Of a stretch of 64,000 bases of DNA, positions 25,252 through 35,123 are shown piece by piece. The DNA is from Rhabdaerophilum calidifontis (lineage in GTDB: Bacteria; Pseudomonadota; Alphaproteobacteria; Rhizobiales; Beijerinckiaceae). The translations under genes and the position numbers were made by a program. The notes beneath the pieces were generated by a model, which saw only the letters and a program-made list of their open reading frames with translations, had not been told where the DNA came from and did not search any database. Position 1 is the first letter of the stretch, and each line of letters opens with the position of its first letter. The stretch covers positions 1 to 64,000 of the forward strand of contig NZ_VTRS01000008.1 in NCBI RefSeq assembly GCF_008641065.1, written 5' to 3'.

Positions 25252-26561
25252 GACCTTCCGATTTTGCCTTCGCCAATGATCTGCGCGCCGCCACCGAACT
25301 CCAGACGCCGCGCACGCTCGTCCTGATCATCCGCGCCAGCCTCGCCTTTCTGGTGGTGGCGCTGGTCTGGGCCCATTTCGCGATCATCGACGAGGTCACC
25401 CGCGCGACCGCCAGGGTGATCCCCTCGCGGCAGATGCAGATCGTGCAATCGCTGGAGGGCGGGCTCATCCAGGAGATCCTGGTTGCGGAAGGGCAGGTGG
25501 TCAAGCCGGGCGACATCCTGATGCGGATCGATGATACCGTGTTCGGCGCGCAATTCGGAGAGGCGCGGGAACGGCGCGCGGCGCTGCGCGCGCGGCTTGC
25601 CCGGCTCGACCAGGAGGCGAAATGGGCCGGCCCCGGCGCGCTTGTCCTGCCCGAGGGCACCGATCCCGCCGCGGCACAGGCCGAGCGCGCGCTCTACGAG
25701 GCGCGGATCCGCAAGCTCCTGCAGGATCTGGAGGTGCTCGACCAGCAGGCCCAGCAGAAAGGCCGCGAGAAGGACGAACTCGATGCGCAGGCGCGTCGCC
25801 TCGCCAGTTCGAAACCGCTCCTGGAGCGCGAACTCGCCATCACCCGCCGCCTCTACGGCGACCGGGTCGTGCCGGAGATCGAGATGCTGCGGCTGGAGCG
25901 CCAGCTGGCCGAACTCAACGGCCAGATCGACGTGACGCGCGCCAGCCTGACGCGGGCGGAAGGTGCGATCCGCGAGGCACAGGCGCGGCGCGAGGGCGCG
26001 ATCCTGGCTTTCCGCGCCAGCGCCGAGGAAGATCTTGCCAAGACGCGCGCCGATCTCGCCGTGCTCGACGAGAGCCTGCGCGCCGCGGAGGATCGGGTGC
26101 GCCGCACCGAATTGCGCGCGCCGGTGCGCGGCATTGTCAACAAGGTCAATGTCACGACGATCGGCGCGGTGGTGCAGCCGGCGGCGACGCTGGTCGAGAT
26201 CGTGCCGCTCGACGATACCCTGCTGGTCGAGGCGCGCGTCCGGCCGCAGGATATCGGCTTCATCCGCCCGAAGCAGGCGGCCGTGGTCAAGATCACGGCC
26301 TATGACAGCGCGCTGTTCGGCTCGATTCCCGGAACGGTCGAGCGGGTCAGTGCCGATACGACCACCGACCCGCGCGGAGAGGCGTTCTATCGTGTTGTCA
26401 TCCAGACAGATAAAAATCACCTTGGAACAGAAGCCAATTCTTTACCGATTCTTCCAGGAATGATCGCGCAGGTGGAAATATTAACCGGCCGGAAAAGCGT
26501 CCTGACGTACTTGCTTAAGCCTGCAAGATTACTTCGGGACGAGGCGCTCCGAGAGCGCTAG
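25248..26561 (+). CDS. HlyD-family adaptor of the adhesin secretion system (LapC-like)
   Basis: A 437-residue membrane-fusion protein. It has a cytoplasmic N-terminus, one membrane span (LVLIIRASLAFLVVALVWAH), the lipoyl half-motif QSLEGGLIQEILVAEG, long coiled coils and the second half LRAPVRGIVNKVNV. The C-terminal barrel ends YLLKPARLLRDEALRER. The GTG start at 25248 overlaps the ABC stop codon and has GGAGGGG upstream, so the two are translationally coupled. It bridges the ABC exporter and the TolC-like channel. The last roughly 130 bp (26395-26530) use A+T-rich codons (TTA, AAA, ATA) unlike the rest of the gene, which is odd in this operon. Confidence 0.92.
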   Translation: MRPSDFAFANDLRAATELQTPRTLVLIIRASLAFLVVALVWAHFAIIDEVTRATARVIPSRQMQIVQSLEGGLIQEILVAEGQVVKPGDILMRIDDTVFGAQFGEARERRAALRARLARLDQEAKWAGPGALVLPEGTDPAAAQAERALYEARIRKLLQDLEVLDQQAQQKGREKDELDAQARRLASSKPLLERELAITRRLYGDRVVPEIEMLRLERQLAELNGQIDVTRASLTRAEGAIREAQARREGAILAFRASAEEDLAKTRADLAVLDESLRAAEDRVRRTELRAPVRGIVNKVNVTTIGAVVQPAATLVEIVPLDDTLLVEARVRPQDIGFIRPKQAAVVKITAYDSALFGSIPGTVERVSADTTTDPRGEAFYRVVIQTDKNHLGTEANSLPILPGMIAQVEILTGRKSVLTYLLKPARLLRDEALRER

Positions 26562-26607
26562 ACAAGCCTGAGAACAGGCGTCGCCCCGAGGAAACGGGGT
26601 GTCGTCG

Positions 26608-27510
26608 ATGCGTAATCTCACGCTTTCGCGCGCGGCTTGCCGCGTGCTGCTGTTTGCGCTCGCCCTGGCCGCGCTGCTGGGCCCCGCGACCGCGCAAGGA
26701 CCGGCGCGCCGGCCCGCGCCCACCGCGCCGCCCGCGCAGGGGCTTGTCTTCTTCACGATCGCCGATCGCCTCGCGGCGCTCCGAGCCGGCGGCGCGCTGC
26801 CCGTCGGGCAGGCGGTTGGAGCCGTTCCCGCCGCTCTCGACGGGGAGACCGTTCCCGCTGCCCGCGATCTCGGCCTGCGGCTCCATGCGCCGGATGTGCC
26901 CGTCGAGACGATCCTCGGTGCGGTGGCCTTCCCGGTTCCGGGCGGTGATCTCGCCGCCAAATGGAAGGGCATGGCCCTGCGCTGGGCGCGCGACGAGGCC
27001 GTGATCGCCGGCTGCGCCGCCGGTTCCTGCCGCCATGCAGGCGCGGCGAAATGGCTCCGGATCCGCGAGGAGGCGGCGCGACGCCACGGGATCGACCGCA
27101 TCGACCATGTCCATGCCGCGCTCAACCGTTCGATCCATTACGCGACCGATTTCCAGATCAACGGCGTCGCCGATTACTGGGCGAGCCCGCTCGAATCGGT
27201 GGAACGCGCCGGCGATTGCGAGGATTACGTGATCGCCAAATACATGATGCTGCGCAGCCTCGGCACCGATCCTGCGGATATGCGCCTCGTTGCGCTGTTC
27301 GAGACGGTATCCGGCCAGTATCACGCGATCCTGGCCGTGCGCCATGCGGGCGAATGGCTGTTTCTCGACAACAAGCGCGGCGGCCTCGCGCGCGAGGCGG
27401 ATTATACCGCGATCCGGGTCATCGCGACGGTCGACGAGAGCGGCCAGGCGATGCTGGTCGCGATGCCGCCGGCCCGCCGTGAGCCTCAGTTGCGGCTCGG
27501 CATGCTCTGA
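26608..27510 (+). CDS. LapG-type periplasmic transglutaminase-like cysteine protease
   Basis: A 300-residue member of the bacterial transglutaminase-like cysteine protease family (BTLCP/DUF920). A signal peptide is visible (VLLFALALAALLGPATA). The catalytic triad is readable as Cys204 in GDCEDYVIAKY, His239 in YHAILAVR and Asp254 in FLDNKRGG. LapG enzymes cleave the N-terminus of a retained RTX adhesin and are held inactive by the c-di-GMP receptor LapD. Here the gene directly follows the adhesin exporter, and the adhesin has a TAAG motif, so the target is probably the protein at 18388. The ATG at 26608 is preferred over a GTG 9 bp upstream. A small G+C hairpin (26584-26599) precedes it. No LapD homologue is in the window. 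Confidence 0.88.
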   Translation: MRNLTLSRAACRVLLFALALAALLGPATAQGPARRPAPTAPPAQGLVFFTIADRLAALRAGGALPVGQAVGAVPAALDGETVPAARDLGLRLHAPDVPVETILGAVAFPVPGGDLAAKWKGMALRWARDEAVIAGCAAGSCRHAGAAKWLRIREEAARRHGIDRIDHVHAALNRSIHYATDFQINGVADYWASPLESVERAGDCEDYVIAKYMMLRSLGTDPADMRLVALFETVSGQYHAILAVRHAGEWLFLDNKRGGLAREADYTAIRVIATVDESGQAMLVAMPPARREPQLRLGML

Positions 27511-27572
27511 GCCCTGCTTGCCGGCTTCGGCGGGATGTGATCTTCCGGCTGCGGATGGAGCGGGAGGCGCGC

Positions 27573-28124
27573 GTGGAATTTCATCCCCTGGCGATCGAGG
27601 GCCCGGTGCTGATCGTGCCGCGTCGGCTTGGCGATGCGCGCGGGCTGTTCTGCGAGACGTTCCGTGCCGATCTTTTCGCGGCCGCAATCGGGCCAATGAC
27701 CTTCGTGCAGGACAATCACGCTGTCTCGGCGGCAAAAGGCACCTTGCGCGGCCTGCATGTCCAGGCCCCGCCAATGGCGCAGGGCAAGCTGGTTCGCGTG
27801 ATCCGCGGCGCGGTGCTGGATGTCGCGGTCGATATCCGCCGCGATTCGCCCGGCTATGGCCGCCATGTCGCGGTGGAGCTCAGCGCCCGGAACTGGCATC
27901 AGCTCTGGGTGCCGCCGGGCTTCCTGCACGGCTATTGCACGCTCGAACCCGAGACCGAGCTGCTCTACAAGGTGACGCAGCCCTACAGCCCCGCACATGA
28001 CGGCGCGGTGGCCTGGAACGATCCCGATCTCGCGATCGCCTGGCCCTTTCCGGAGGCGGAACTGGTCCTGTCCGGGAAGGACAGGCAGGCCCCGCGCCTG
28101 CGCGACCTGCCGCCGCTGTTCTGA
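27573..28124 (+). CDS. rfbC: dTDP-4-dehydrorhamnose 3,5-epimerase
   Basis: A 183-residue cupin enzyme of dTDP-L-rhamnose synthesis (RmlC). It epimerises C3 and C5 of dTDP-4-keto-6-deoxyglucose. Landmarks are the opening EFHPLAIEGPVLIVPRRLGD, DNHAVSAAKGTLRGLH with the catalytic histidine, LDVAVDIRRDSPGYG, LWVPPGFLHGYCTL and the tyrosine in YKVTQPYSPAHDG. I start it at the GTG at 27573 behind GGGAGGCG, which gives the usual family length. An ATG 18 bp upstream is an alternative. It is separated from rfbBDA by manC on the opposite strand, an unusual arrangement. It stops 6 bp before the convergent manC stop. Confidence 0.93.
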   Translation: MEFHPLAIEGPVLIVPRRLGDARGLFCETFRADLFAAAIGPMTFVQDNHAVSAAKGTLRGLHVQAPPMAQGKLVRVIRGAVLDVAVDIRRDSPGYGRHVAVELSARNWHQLWVPPGFLHGYCTLEPETELLYKVTQPYSPAHDGAVAWNDPDLAIAWPFPEAELVLSGKDRQAPRLRDLPPLF

Positions 28125-28130
28125 GATCGC

Positions 28131-29552
28131 TCAGGCGCGCTGATAGGCGTCCTCCAGCCGGACGATATCGTCCTCGCCGAGATAGGCGCCGGTCTGCACC
28201 TCGATGATCTCGACATCGATCAGGCCGGGATTCTCGAGCCGGTGAACGGCGCCGAGCGGGATATAGGTCGATTGGTTCTCGGTGAGATCGTTCACCGTCT
28301 CGTTGACCGTCACTCGCGCGGTTCCCCGGACAACGACCCAGTGCTCGGCGCGGTGAAAATGCTTCTGGAGGGAGAGCCGCCCGCCGGGATAGACCACGAT
28401 CCGCTTGACCTGAAACCGGTCCTGCAATTCGAGCGTCTGGTACCAGCCCCAGGGGCGATAGACGCGGGCATGGTGGCTCGCCTCGCTGCGGCCCTGCTTG
28501 CGCAGCGTCTCGACCACGCCCTTGACCTCGCCGGTCCGGCCCTTGTCCGCCACCAGCACCGCGTCGCGGGTCGCGACGACCACGACATCCTTGAGCCCCA
28601 GCGTCGTGACGAGCTGATCCTCGCTCGAAACGTAGCAGCCCTCCGAATCCGTGAAGAGCGCGTCGCCCCGCGCCGCATTCCCGTGCTGGTCCTGCGCGGT
28701 GATGCCCCACAGCGCATCCCAGCCGCCGATATCCGACCAGCCGAAATCCCCCGCCACCACCGCCGCGCGGGTGGTTTTCTCCATCACCGCGTAATCGAAG
28801 GAGGTCTTGCGCGCGCGCAGGAAACTGTCCTCGTCGAACACCGGCGCGCCGAGATCGCGGTTCGCCCGGGTGAGGGCCTCGCGGATCGCGGCAAGGCTTT
28901 CCGGATCGTTGCGCTCGTATTCCGCCAGCACGATCTCGGGGCGGAACAGGAAATTGCCCGAATTCCACAGAAAGCCCTCGGCGACATAGCGCTCGGCCGT
29001 GGCGCGGTCCGGCTTCTCCACGAAGCGCGCCACCCGGCGCGCCGGCGCGGCGGTGATCTCGCCCGCCTCGATATAGCCGTAGCCCGTGGCCGGGCCGGCC
29101 GGCACGATGCCGAAGGTCACGATCGCGCCCTGCATCGCGGCCGCGCGTCCCGCCGCCGCTGCGGCCCTGAAGCCGGGAGGATCAAGCACCATGTGGTCGG
29201 CGGCGAGCACCATCACCATCGCCTCCGGGTCATGGCTGGCGACATGCAGGCTCGAGGCGATGATCGCCGGCGCCGAATCGCGCGCCACCGGCTCCAGGAG
29301 CACATCCCCCGCGATGCCGATCTCGTGCATCTGCCGCTCGACGACGAAGCGATGCGCCTTGTTCGTGATCACCAGCGGCCGGCCGAAGAGTGCCGGATCG
29401 TTGACGCGCAGCAATGTCTCCTGGAAGGTCGAGCGGTCGCCGAGAAGCGGCGCGAACTGCTTGGGGAACGCCTCCCGCGAGGCGGGCCACAGGCGGGTGC
29501 CGGAGCCTCCGCACATGATGACGGGGCGGATGGACGGAAACGACGCTTGCAT
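28131..29552 (-). CDS. manC: Mannose-1-phosphate guanylyltransferase / mannose-6-phosphate isomerase (bifunctional)
   Basis: A 473-residue type II PMI/GMP enzyme making GDP-mannose. The N-terminal pyrophosphorylase has PVIMCGGSGTRLWPASRE, FPKQFAPLLG and VLAADHMV. A C-terminal cupin isomerase domain has YRPWGWYQTLE, RIVVYPGGRLSLQKHFHRAEHW (in part), GTARVTVNE and IPLGAVHRLENPG. The ATG at 29552 replaces an upstream TTG. It lies alone on the minus strand inside the rhamnose gene set and diverges from rfbB. GDP-mannose would feed mannose, fucose or related units of the glycan built by the enzymes upstream. Confidence 0.95.
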   Translation of the reverse strand: MQASFPSIRPVIMCGGSGTRLWPASREAFPKQFAPLLGDRSTFQETLLRVNDPALFGRPLVITNKAHRFVVERQMHEIGIAGDVLLEPVARDSAPAIIASSLHVASHDPEAMVMVLAADHMVLDPPGFRAAAAAGRAAAMQGAIVTFGIVPAGPATGYGYIEAGEITAAPARRVARFVEKPDRATAERYVAEGFLWNSGNFLFRPEIVLAEYERNDPESLAAIREALTRANRDLGAPVFDEDSFLRARKTSFDYAVMEKTTRAAVVAGDFGWSDIGGWDALWGITAQDQHGNAARGDALFTDSEGCYVSSEDQLVTTLGLKDVVVVATRDAVLVADKGRTGEVKGVVETLRKQGRSEASHHARVYRPWGWYQTLELQDRFQVKRIVVYPGGRLSLQKHFHRAEHWVVVRGTARVTVNETVNDLTENQSTYIPLGAVHRLENPGLIDVEIIEVQTGAYLGEDDIVRLEDAYQRA

Positions 29553-29702
29553 GGAGATGCTCAACCTGGCTTCGAAACGCTGGACAGGGTTCTGGCGGGA
29601 ACCGGCTCACTCGTATAGCAAGAACAGGGCGATCGACGAGCCGCAATCTAGTCGTGGCTCAATGGCATTGGTTTGACGCGATCGATACAATCCGCCGGAG
29701 AC

Positions 29703-30779
29703 ATGAAAGAACATCCGATCCCGCGCGTTCTCGTGACAGGCGGCGCCGGCTTCATCGGCTCCGCGCTTTGCCGGCTTCTTGTCGGCGAGGCGGGAATCGC
29801 CGTGCTCAATGTCGACAAGCTGACCTATGCCGGCAGTCTCGCGGCATTGCGCGCCATCGAGGATCATCCCAGCTATTCTTTCGTGCGGCAGGATATCGCC
29901 GATCTCGACGCCATGCGGCGGCTCATGGCCGATTTCGACCCGGATGCGGTGCTGCATCTCGCCGCCGAGAGCCATGTCGACCGCTCGATCGACGGCGCTC
30001 GCGCCTTCGTCGAGACCAATGTCGTCGGCACTTTCGCCATGCTGGAGGCGGCGCGGGCGCATTGGGTCGCGCTCGCCCCGGCGCGTCGGGCGGCGTTCCG
30101 CTTCATCCAGGTCTCGACCGACGAAGTCTACGGTTCGCTTGGGGCAACGGGGGCCTTCGACGCCGCGAGCCCCTACGACCCCTCCTCGCCCTATGCGGCG
30201 ACGAAGGCCGCCGGCGATCACCTTGCCCGCGCCTGGCACCGCACCCACGGCCTGCCGGTGATCGTGACAAACTGCTCGAACAATTACGGGCCCTTCCAGT
30301 TCCCTGAAAAGCTGATCCCGCTGATGGTTCTCAACGCGCTGGAGGGGCGCCCGCTGCCGGTCTACGGCGCCGGCACCCAGGTGCGGGACTGGCTCCATGT
30401 CGAGGATCACGCCCGCGCCCTGCTCGGGGTGCTGCGCGCCGGCCGGCCCGGCGCGACCTACCTGATCGGCGGCCGCGCCGAACGGCGCAATATCGATGTG
30501 GTCGTCGCGATCTGCCATGCGCTCGACCGGCTGCGGCCGCAGGGCGCGCCGCATGCCCGGCTCATCACCCATGTCGCGGATCGGCCTGGCCACGATCTGC
30601 GCTATGCGATCGATCCCTCCGCGACCGAGCGGGAACTCGGCTGGCATGCCGTCGAGGATTTCGAGAGCGGCCTCGCGCGCACGCTGCGCTGGTATCTCGA
30701 CAATGAATGGTGGTGGCGGCCGCTGCGCGAGCGCGTCTATGCCGGCGAGCGCCTCGGCGCCGCCGTTCCGGCCGGGTGA
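29703..30779 (+). CDS. rfbB: dTDP-glucose 4,6-dehydratase
   Basis: A 358-residue extended short-chain dehydrogenase (RmlB), the second step of dTDP-rhamnose synthesis. It has the NAD-binding RVLVTGGAGFIGSAL, HLAAESHVDRSID, the catalytic STDEVYGSLG region, SPYAATKAAGDHL with Tyr-x3-Lys, and NNYGPFQFPEKLIPLMV. The ATG at 29703 gives the usual length; an in-frame TTG at 29673 would add 10 residues. It is followed 7 bp later by rfbD in a three-gene operon (rfbB-rfbD-rfbA). Confidence 0.95.
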   Translation: MKEHPIPRVLVTGGAGFIGSALCRLLVGEAGIAVLNVDKLTYAGSLAALRAIEDHPSYSFVRQDIADLDAMRRLMADFDPDAVLHLAAESHVDRSIDGARAFVETNVVGTFAMLEAARAHWVALAPARRAAFRFIQVSTDEVYGSLGATGAFDAASPYDPSSPYAATKAAGDHLARAWHRTHGLPVIVTNCSNNYGPFQFPEKLIPLMVLNALEGRPLPVYGAGTQVRDWLHVEDHARALLGVLRAGRPGATYLIGGRAERRNIDVVVAICHALDRLRPQGAPHARLITHVADRPGHDLRYAIDPSATERELGWHAVEDFESGLARTLRWYLDNEWWWRPLRERVYAGERLGAAVPAG

Positions 30780-30786
30780 TCCGGCG

Positions 30787-31695
30787 ATGCGCATCGCGGT
30801 CACCGGAAACAGCGGCCAGCTCGTCTCGGCCCTCGCCGAGGCGGCGGGCGCGGCGCATGAACTCATCCGCTTCGGGCGGCCAGCGCTCGATCTCGCGGCG
30901 CCGGATGCGATCGAGACGCTCCTTGCCGCGGCGCGGCCGGACCTGCTCGTCAACGCCGCTGCCTATACGGGCGTGGATGCGGCGGAGCGCGAGCCGGATC
31001 TTGCCCGCCGCATCAACGCCCTTGCCCCCGGCCGCCTCGCGTTTGCGGCGGCGCGGGCCGGCATCCCCATCATCCAGATATCGACAGATTATGTCTTCGA
31101 CGGCCGCAAATCCGCGCCCTACGACGAGAGCGACCCGGTCGCGCCGCTTTCTGCCTATGGCCGGACCAAGCGCGAGGGCGAGATCGCGGTCGCGGCCGGC
31201 AATCCGCGCCATCTCGTGCTGCGCACGGCCTGGCTCTACGATCATGCCCGCGCGAATTTCGTCACCGCCATGCTGCGGCTGGCCGAAACGCGTCCGGAGA
31301 TCCCCGTCGTCGCCGATCAGATCGGCTCGCCGACCTCTGCCGCCGATCTCGCGGAGGCGATCCTCCGGCTTGCGCCGGCCGTTGTGGCGATGGCCGAGGG
31401 CGATCCGCGTTTCGGCCTCTACCATCTCGCCGGGAGCGGCGAGGCGAGCCGGGCCGGCTTCGCCGAGGCGATCTTCGCCGGCGCGGCGCAGCGCGGCCTG
31501 AAGGCGGCGCGGGTTCTGCCCGTCACCACGGCGGAATATCCGCTTCCCGCGCCGCGCCCGGCCGATTCACGGCTCGATTGCCGCCGGATCGCGCGGGCAT
31601 TCGGGGTGCGGCTGCCGGATTGGCGCGACGCGCTCGCGCGCTGCCTCGACAGGATCGGCCCGGCAGGGCTTAGCGGAAGGACCGGCACGGCATGA
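30787..31695 (+). CDS. rfbD: dTDP-4-dehydrorhamnose reductase
   Basis: A 302-residue NAD(P)H-dependent reductase (RmlD), the last step to dTDP-L-rhamnose. It has the N-terminal [46 protein letters not shown] and [11 protein letters not shown] with the catalytic Tyr-Lys pair. The C-terminal part has the RPADSRLDC substrate segment. The ATG at 30787 is chosen because the longer upstream frame is a shadow of rfbB. Its stop overlaps the rfbA start (ATGA). Confidence 0.95.
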   Translation: MRIAVTGNSGQLVSALAEAAGAAHELIRFGRPALDLAAPDAIETLLAAARPDLLVNAAAYTGVDAAEREPDLARRINALAPGRLAFAAARAGIPIIQISTDYVFDGRKSAPYDESDPVAPLSAYGRTKREGEIAVAAGNPRHLVLRTAWLYDHARANFVTAMLRLAETRPEIPVVADQIGSPTSAADLAEAILRLAPAVVAMAEGDPRFGLYHLAGSGEASRAGFAEAIFAGAAQRGLKAARVLPVTTAEYPLPAPRPADSRLDCRRIARAFGVRLPDWRDALARCLDRIGPAGLSGRTGTA

Positions 31696-32576
31696 GCGAA
31701 CGCGCACGCAAGGGCATCATTCTCGCCGGCGGCGCCGGCACGCGGCTGCACCCGATGACCCTCGTGGTCTCGAAGCAATTGCTGCCGATCTACGACAAGC
31801 CGATGATCTATTATCCCCTTTCGGTGCTGATGCTGGCCGGGATCCGGGATATCCTCGTCATCACCACGCCGCATGACCTGCCGCTCTTCGAACGGCTGCT
31901 TGGCGATGGCACGAAATGGGGCATCCGCCTCCGCTATGCCGAACAGCCGAGCCCGGACGGGCTCGCCCAAGCCTTCATCATCGGCGAATCCTTCGTCCGC
32001 GGCCATCCCTCGGCGCTGATCCTCGGCGACAACATCTATCATGGCCACGGCCTCACCGATCTGCTCGATCATGCCGGCGCGCGCCGCGAGGGCGCGACGG
32101 TCTTCGCCTATCGCGTCGCCGATCCCGAGCGCTACGGTGTCGTGGCGTTCGATCCCGCCGGCCGGCCGGTCGCGATCGAGGAAAAACCGCGCAATCCGCC
32201 GTCCAATTGGGCGGTGACGGGGCTCTATTTCTACGACGAGCGCGTCTGCGAGATCGCGCGCGCGATCCGGCCCTCGGCGCGCGGCGAACTGGAGATCACC
32301 GATGTCAACCGCGCCTATCTCGAAGCCGGGGCGCTGCATGTCGAGCGCATGGGGCGCGGCTATGCCTGGCTCGATACGGGCACGCCGGAATCCATGGCCG
32401 ATGCGGTGAATTTCGTCCGCGCGCTGGAGCATCGCCAGGGGGTGCGGATCTGCTGCCCCGAGGAGGTGGCCTACCAGAAGGGCTTCATCTCCCGCGCCGA
32501 ACTGATGGCGCTCGGCGAAGCGCTCGGCCGTTCGGATTACGGCGCCTATCTCCGGACGGCTGACCCCGCCGGATGA
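31692..32576 (+). CDS. rfbA: Glucose-1-phosphate thymidylyltransferase
   Basis: A 294-residue nucleotidyltransferase (RmlA) that makes dTDP-glucose, the first step of the rhamnose route. It has [68 protein letters not shown] and [11 protein letters not shown], all highly conserved. It starts within the rfbD stop. Its last 31 bp overlap the 3-prime end of the convergent GGDEF-EAL gene. Confidence 0.96.
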   Translation: MSERARKGIILAGGAGTRLHPMTLVVSKQLLPIYDKPMIYYPLSVLMLAGIRDILVITTPHDLPLFERLLGDGTKWGIRLRYAEQPSPDGLAQAFIIGESFVRGHPSALILGDNIYHGHGLTDLLDHAGARREGATVFAYRVADPERYGVVAFDPAGRPVAIEEKPRNPPSNWAVTGLYFYDERVCEIARAIRPSARGELEITDVNRAYLEAGALHVERMGRGYAWLDTGTPESMADAVNFVRALEHRQGVRICCPEEVAYQKGFISRAELMALGEALGRSDYGAYLRTADPAG

Positions 32577-34930
32577 CGCGCTGCTCGGGCGGCCCGGGCG
32601 ATCCGCGCCGGTGCCGCCAGACGCAGCCCGGTTTCCTCGCGCGCCAGATAGGCCGGGATTTCGCTTGCCGGCATCGGCCGCGCGAAATGATAGCCTTGTG
32701 CGAGCGTGCAACCATGCAGCCGCAGCCAGGCGAGGACGCTCTCGTCCTCGACGCCCTCGGCGGTTGTCGTCATGCCAAGCCCGCGCGCCATGCCGATGAT
32801 CGCCTGCATGATCGCCGAGCGCCGCGCGAGCGGGATCGGACCCGTGACGAAGGTGCGGTCGATCTTGATCTTGTCGAGCGGAAAGCGGCCGAGATAGCCG
32901 AGTGCCGAATAGCCTGTGCCGAAATCGTCGAGGGTGATGGTCACGCCCATCGCTCGCGCGGCCTGGATGAAGGCCATGGTTTCCGCCTCGTGGCGGAGGA
33001 ACACCGTTTCGGTGATCTCGAGTTCGAGCCGGTTCGCCGGCAGGCCCGTCAGCGCCAGCGCCTGCCGCACCGCGCCGGCCATGTCCGCCCGCGCGATCTG
33101 CACCGGGGAGACATTGACCGAAACCCACAGATCTCCCGGCCAGCCGGCGGCTGCTCGGCATGCCTCGCGCAGGACGAAGGCGCCGATCACGGTGATGAGC
33201 CCCGAGCGCTCGGCAATCGGAACGAAGGTTGCGGGCGAGACCTCGCCGCGCTCCGGCTGTGTCCAGCGCGCCAGTGCCTCGAAGCCGATCGTGCGGTTGG
33301 TCGCAACATCGACGACCGGCTGATAGGCGAGGCTGATCTCCCCGCGTGCCAGCGCCAGGGCGAGATCCTCCTTGAGCCGGCGCTGTTCCTCGGCCTCGCG
33401 ATGCATCGCCGCATCGTAGACCATGGGCATGCCGCCGCCCTCGGCCTTGGCGCGGTAGAGCGCGACATCGGCGTTGCGCATCAGCATGTCGATATCCGCG
33501 CCATCCCTCGGGCCATGGGCGATGCCGATGCTGGCGCCGACCGTCACCGTCTCGCCGTCGATTGCGTAGGGATGCGCGAGCGCGCCGATCAGCCGTCTGG
33601 CCCGGTCGATCGTGGTTTCGCCGGGATCGGACAGGAACAGCACGCCGAATTCGTCGCCGCCGAGCCGCGCGATCTCGATTCTCGCACCCGCCGCCGCCAT
33701 CAGATCGCGCGCCACGGCATGGAGCAGCCTGTCGCCTGCGGCATGGCCCAGCGTATCGTTGACCTGCTTGAACTCGTCGAGATCGAGGATGCCGATGGCG
33801 ATGCATTCACCCGCCGCTTCGGCCGCCGCCAGCGCCTCGGCGGCCCGCGCGGCGAAAGCGGTGCGATTCATGAACCCGGTGAGCTTGTCCGTGGTTGCGA
33901 GATAGGCGAGGCGGTCCTGCGCGATCTTGGTCTCGGTGATGTCCGAGCCGACGCCGCGCCAGCCGGTGATCCTCCTGCTTTCGTCGAAGATCGGCCGCGC
34001 CGTGAGCGACCACCAATGCGGTGTGGCGCCGCGCGTCTCGACGACGAGATCCCGGAACGGCTGCCCGGCCTCCAGCGCCCGCGACCATGCCGCTGCAGCG
34101 GATGGCGCAAGCAGATCCGCGAAATCGATACCGGAAAGCCCCGCCAACTCGCGGCCTGCCACCACCGAGAATCGCGCGGAATGCTTGGTGATCGTCCCGG
34201 TTGCATCGGTTTCGAACAGCCAGTCCGAGGCGTTGTCCTGGAATTCCGCGAGCAGCAATTCGATGAGTTCGCCGCGTTCGCGCAGTTCGATCGTCGTCCG
34301 GAACTGGTCCGCGAACAGGGTGGCGGTGGATTCCACCGATTTGAGCACCACGGTACAATAGCTCGCCAGCAGGAAGCCGAGCACCAGCGCGTAAGGCGCC
34401 TGGGAAAGCCCGAGTCCGATGATCGCGGCTGCCCCGAGAATGCTTACATAGGTTACCGCGGCGCGCGCCACCGTCGCGAGCGCGAATCCGCCGGCGCAGA
34501 TCATGCCGGTGACGACCATGCCCATCACCATCCGGGCGAAGGGGTCGGATCCGGGGAACCACAGGACGGGCACGACACCCCAGAGCAGGGCGAGGACGGA
34601 CGCCTGGAGCGTCGCACGCTGGATCGCGCGCGGCGAGGCGGTCTGGCGCGCCGGCCGGCGTTTCGCGACGAACCAGGTCCTGAGCGCCAGTCCCATCACG
34701 ATCCCGATCGCGGCGAGCCACAACACCAGCACACGCCAATCCGCCACCGGCAGCGCGACATAGGCGACGAGCACGGCATTGAAACAATTGGCGATCGCCG
34801 CTAGGGGCGTGAAGCGCATGATCCCGCGGATCTGGTTCGCGCGCACACGTGCGGCGCTGTCGTGGCGGCGCGGATCCGAGGGTTCTTGCATTGTAAGTGG
34901 CGCAGCGGCCCCCTCGGATGCGGATCTCAT
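32546..34930 (-). CDS. Membrane-bound PAS-GGDEF-EAL cyclic di-GMP enzyme
   Basis: About 794 residues. The N-terminal 220 residues hold about five or six membrane spans ([36 protein letters not shown]). A PAS domain follows ([20 protein letters not shown], in part, to GVGSDITE). The diguanylate cyclase domain has an intact [11 protein letters not shown]. The phosphodiesterase domain keeps the metal and catalytic residues: [41 protein letters not shown] and QGYHFARP. Both activities are therefore possible. The start is uncertain (34930 or an ATG at 34891); a longer frame runs to 35011. It is not LapD-like, since it lacks a periplasmic LapD domain and HAMP linker. It may still set the c-di-GMP level that controls adhesin release and glycan synthesis next door. 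Confidence 0.88.
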   Translation of the reverse strand: MRSASEGAAAPLTMQEPSDPRRHDSAARVRANQIRGIMRFTPLAAIANCFNAVLVAYVALPVADWRVLVLWLAAIGIVMGLALRTWFVAKRRPARQTASPRAIQRATLQASVLALLWGVVPVLWFPGSDPFARMVMGMVVTGMICAGGFALATVARAAVTYVSILGAAAIIGLGLSQAPYALVLGFLLASYCTVVLKSVESTATLFADQFRTTIELRERGELIELLLAEFQDNASDWLFETDATGTITKHSARFSVVAGRELAGLSGIDFADLLAPSAAAAWSRALEAGQPFRDLVVETRGATPHWWSLTARPIFDESRRITGWRGVGSDITETKIAQDRLAYLATTDKLTGFMNRTAFAARAAEALAAAEAAGECIAIGILDLDEFKQVNDTLGHAAGDRLLHAVARDLMAAAGARIEIARLGGDEFGVLFLSDPGETTIDRARRLIGALAHPYAIDGETVTVGASIGIAHGPRDGADIDMLMRNADVALYRAKAEGGGMPMVYDAAMHREAEEQRRLKEDLALALARGEISLAYQPVVDVATNRTIGFEALARWTQPERGEVSPATFVPIAERSGLITVIGAFVLREACRAAAGWPGDLWVSVNVSPVQIARADMAGAVRQALALTGLPANRLELEITETVFLRHEAETMAFIQAARAMGVTITLDDFGTGYSALGYLGRFPLDKIKIDRTFVTGPIPLARRSAIMQAIIGMARGLGMTTTAEGVEDESVLAWLRLHGCTLAQGYHFARPMPASEIPAYLAREETGLRLAAPARIARAARAARHPAGSAVRR

Positions 34931-35123
34931 CATTCCCCGTTCGGTCTCGCTGGCTCTGGTTCTCTGGCCATTTGGAATCGATCTAACACGGGAAGTTAAA
35001 AGAATCGGCAATCCGAGCGCGCGAAGCGGAAGAGGCCCAATCCTGGGCGGCGGCGCGCTTCGAAATGCCGGCCCCGGCCGGGCATCCGGGTCCCGCGCGA
35101 GGCGCGCGGAACCCGGCGCAGGC

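Noticed and set aside
31419-33806. A 795-codon minus-strand open frame across rfbA and the GGDEF-EAL gene
   Set aside because: It is an alternative frame of two well-supported genes and is low-complexity.
32546-34930. LapD homologue
   Set aside because: The protein has a polytopic N-terminus, a PAS domain and intact GGDEF and EAL motifs. LapD has a periplasmic output domain, HAMP and degenerate motifs.
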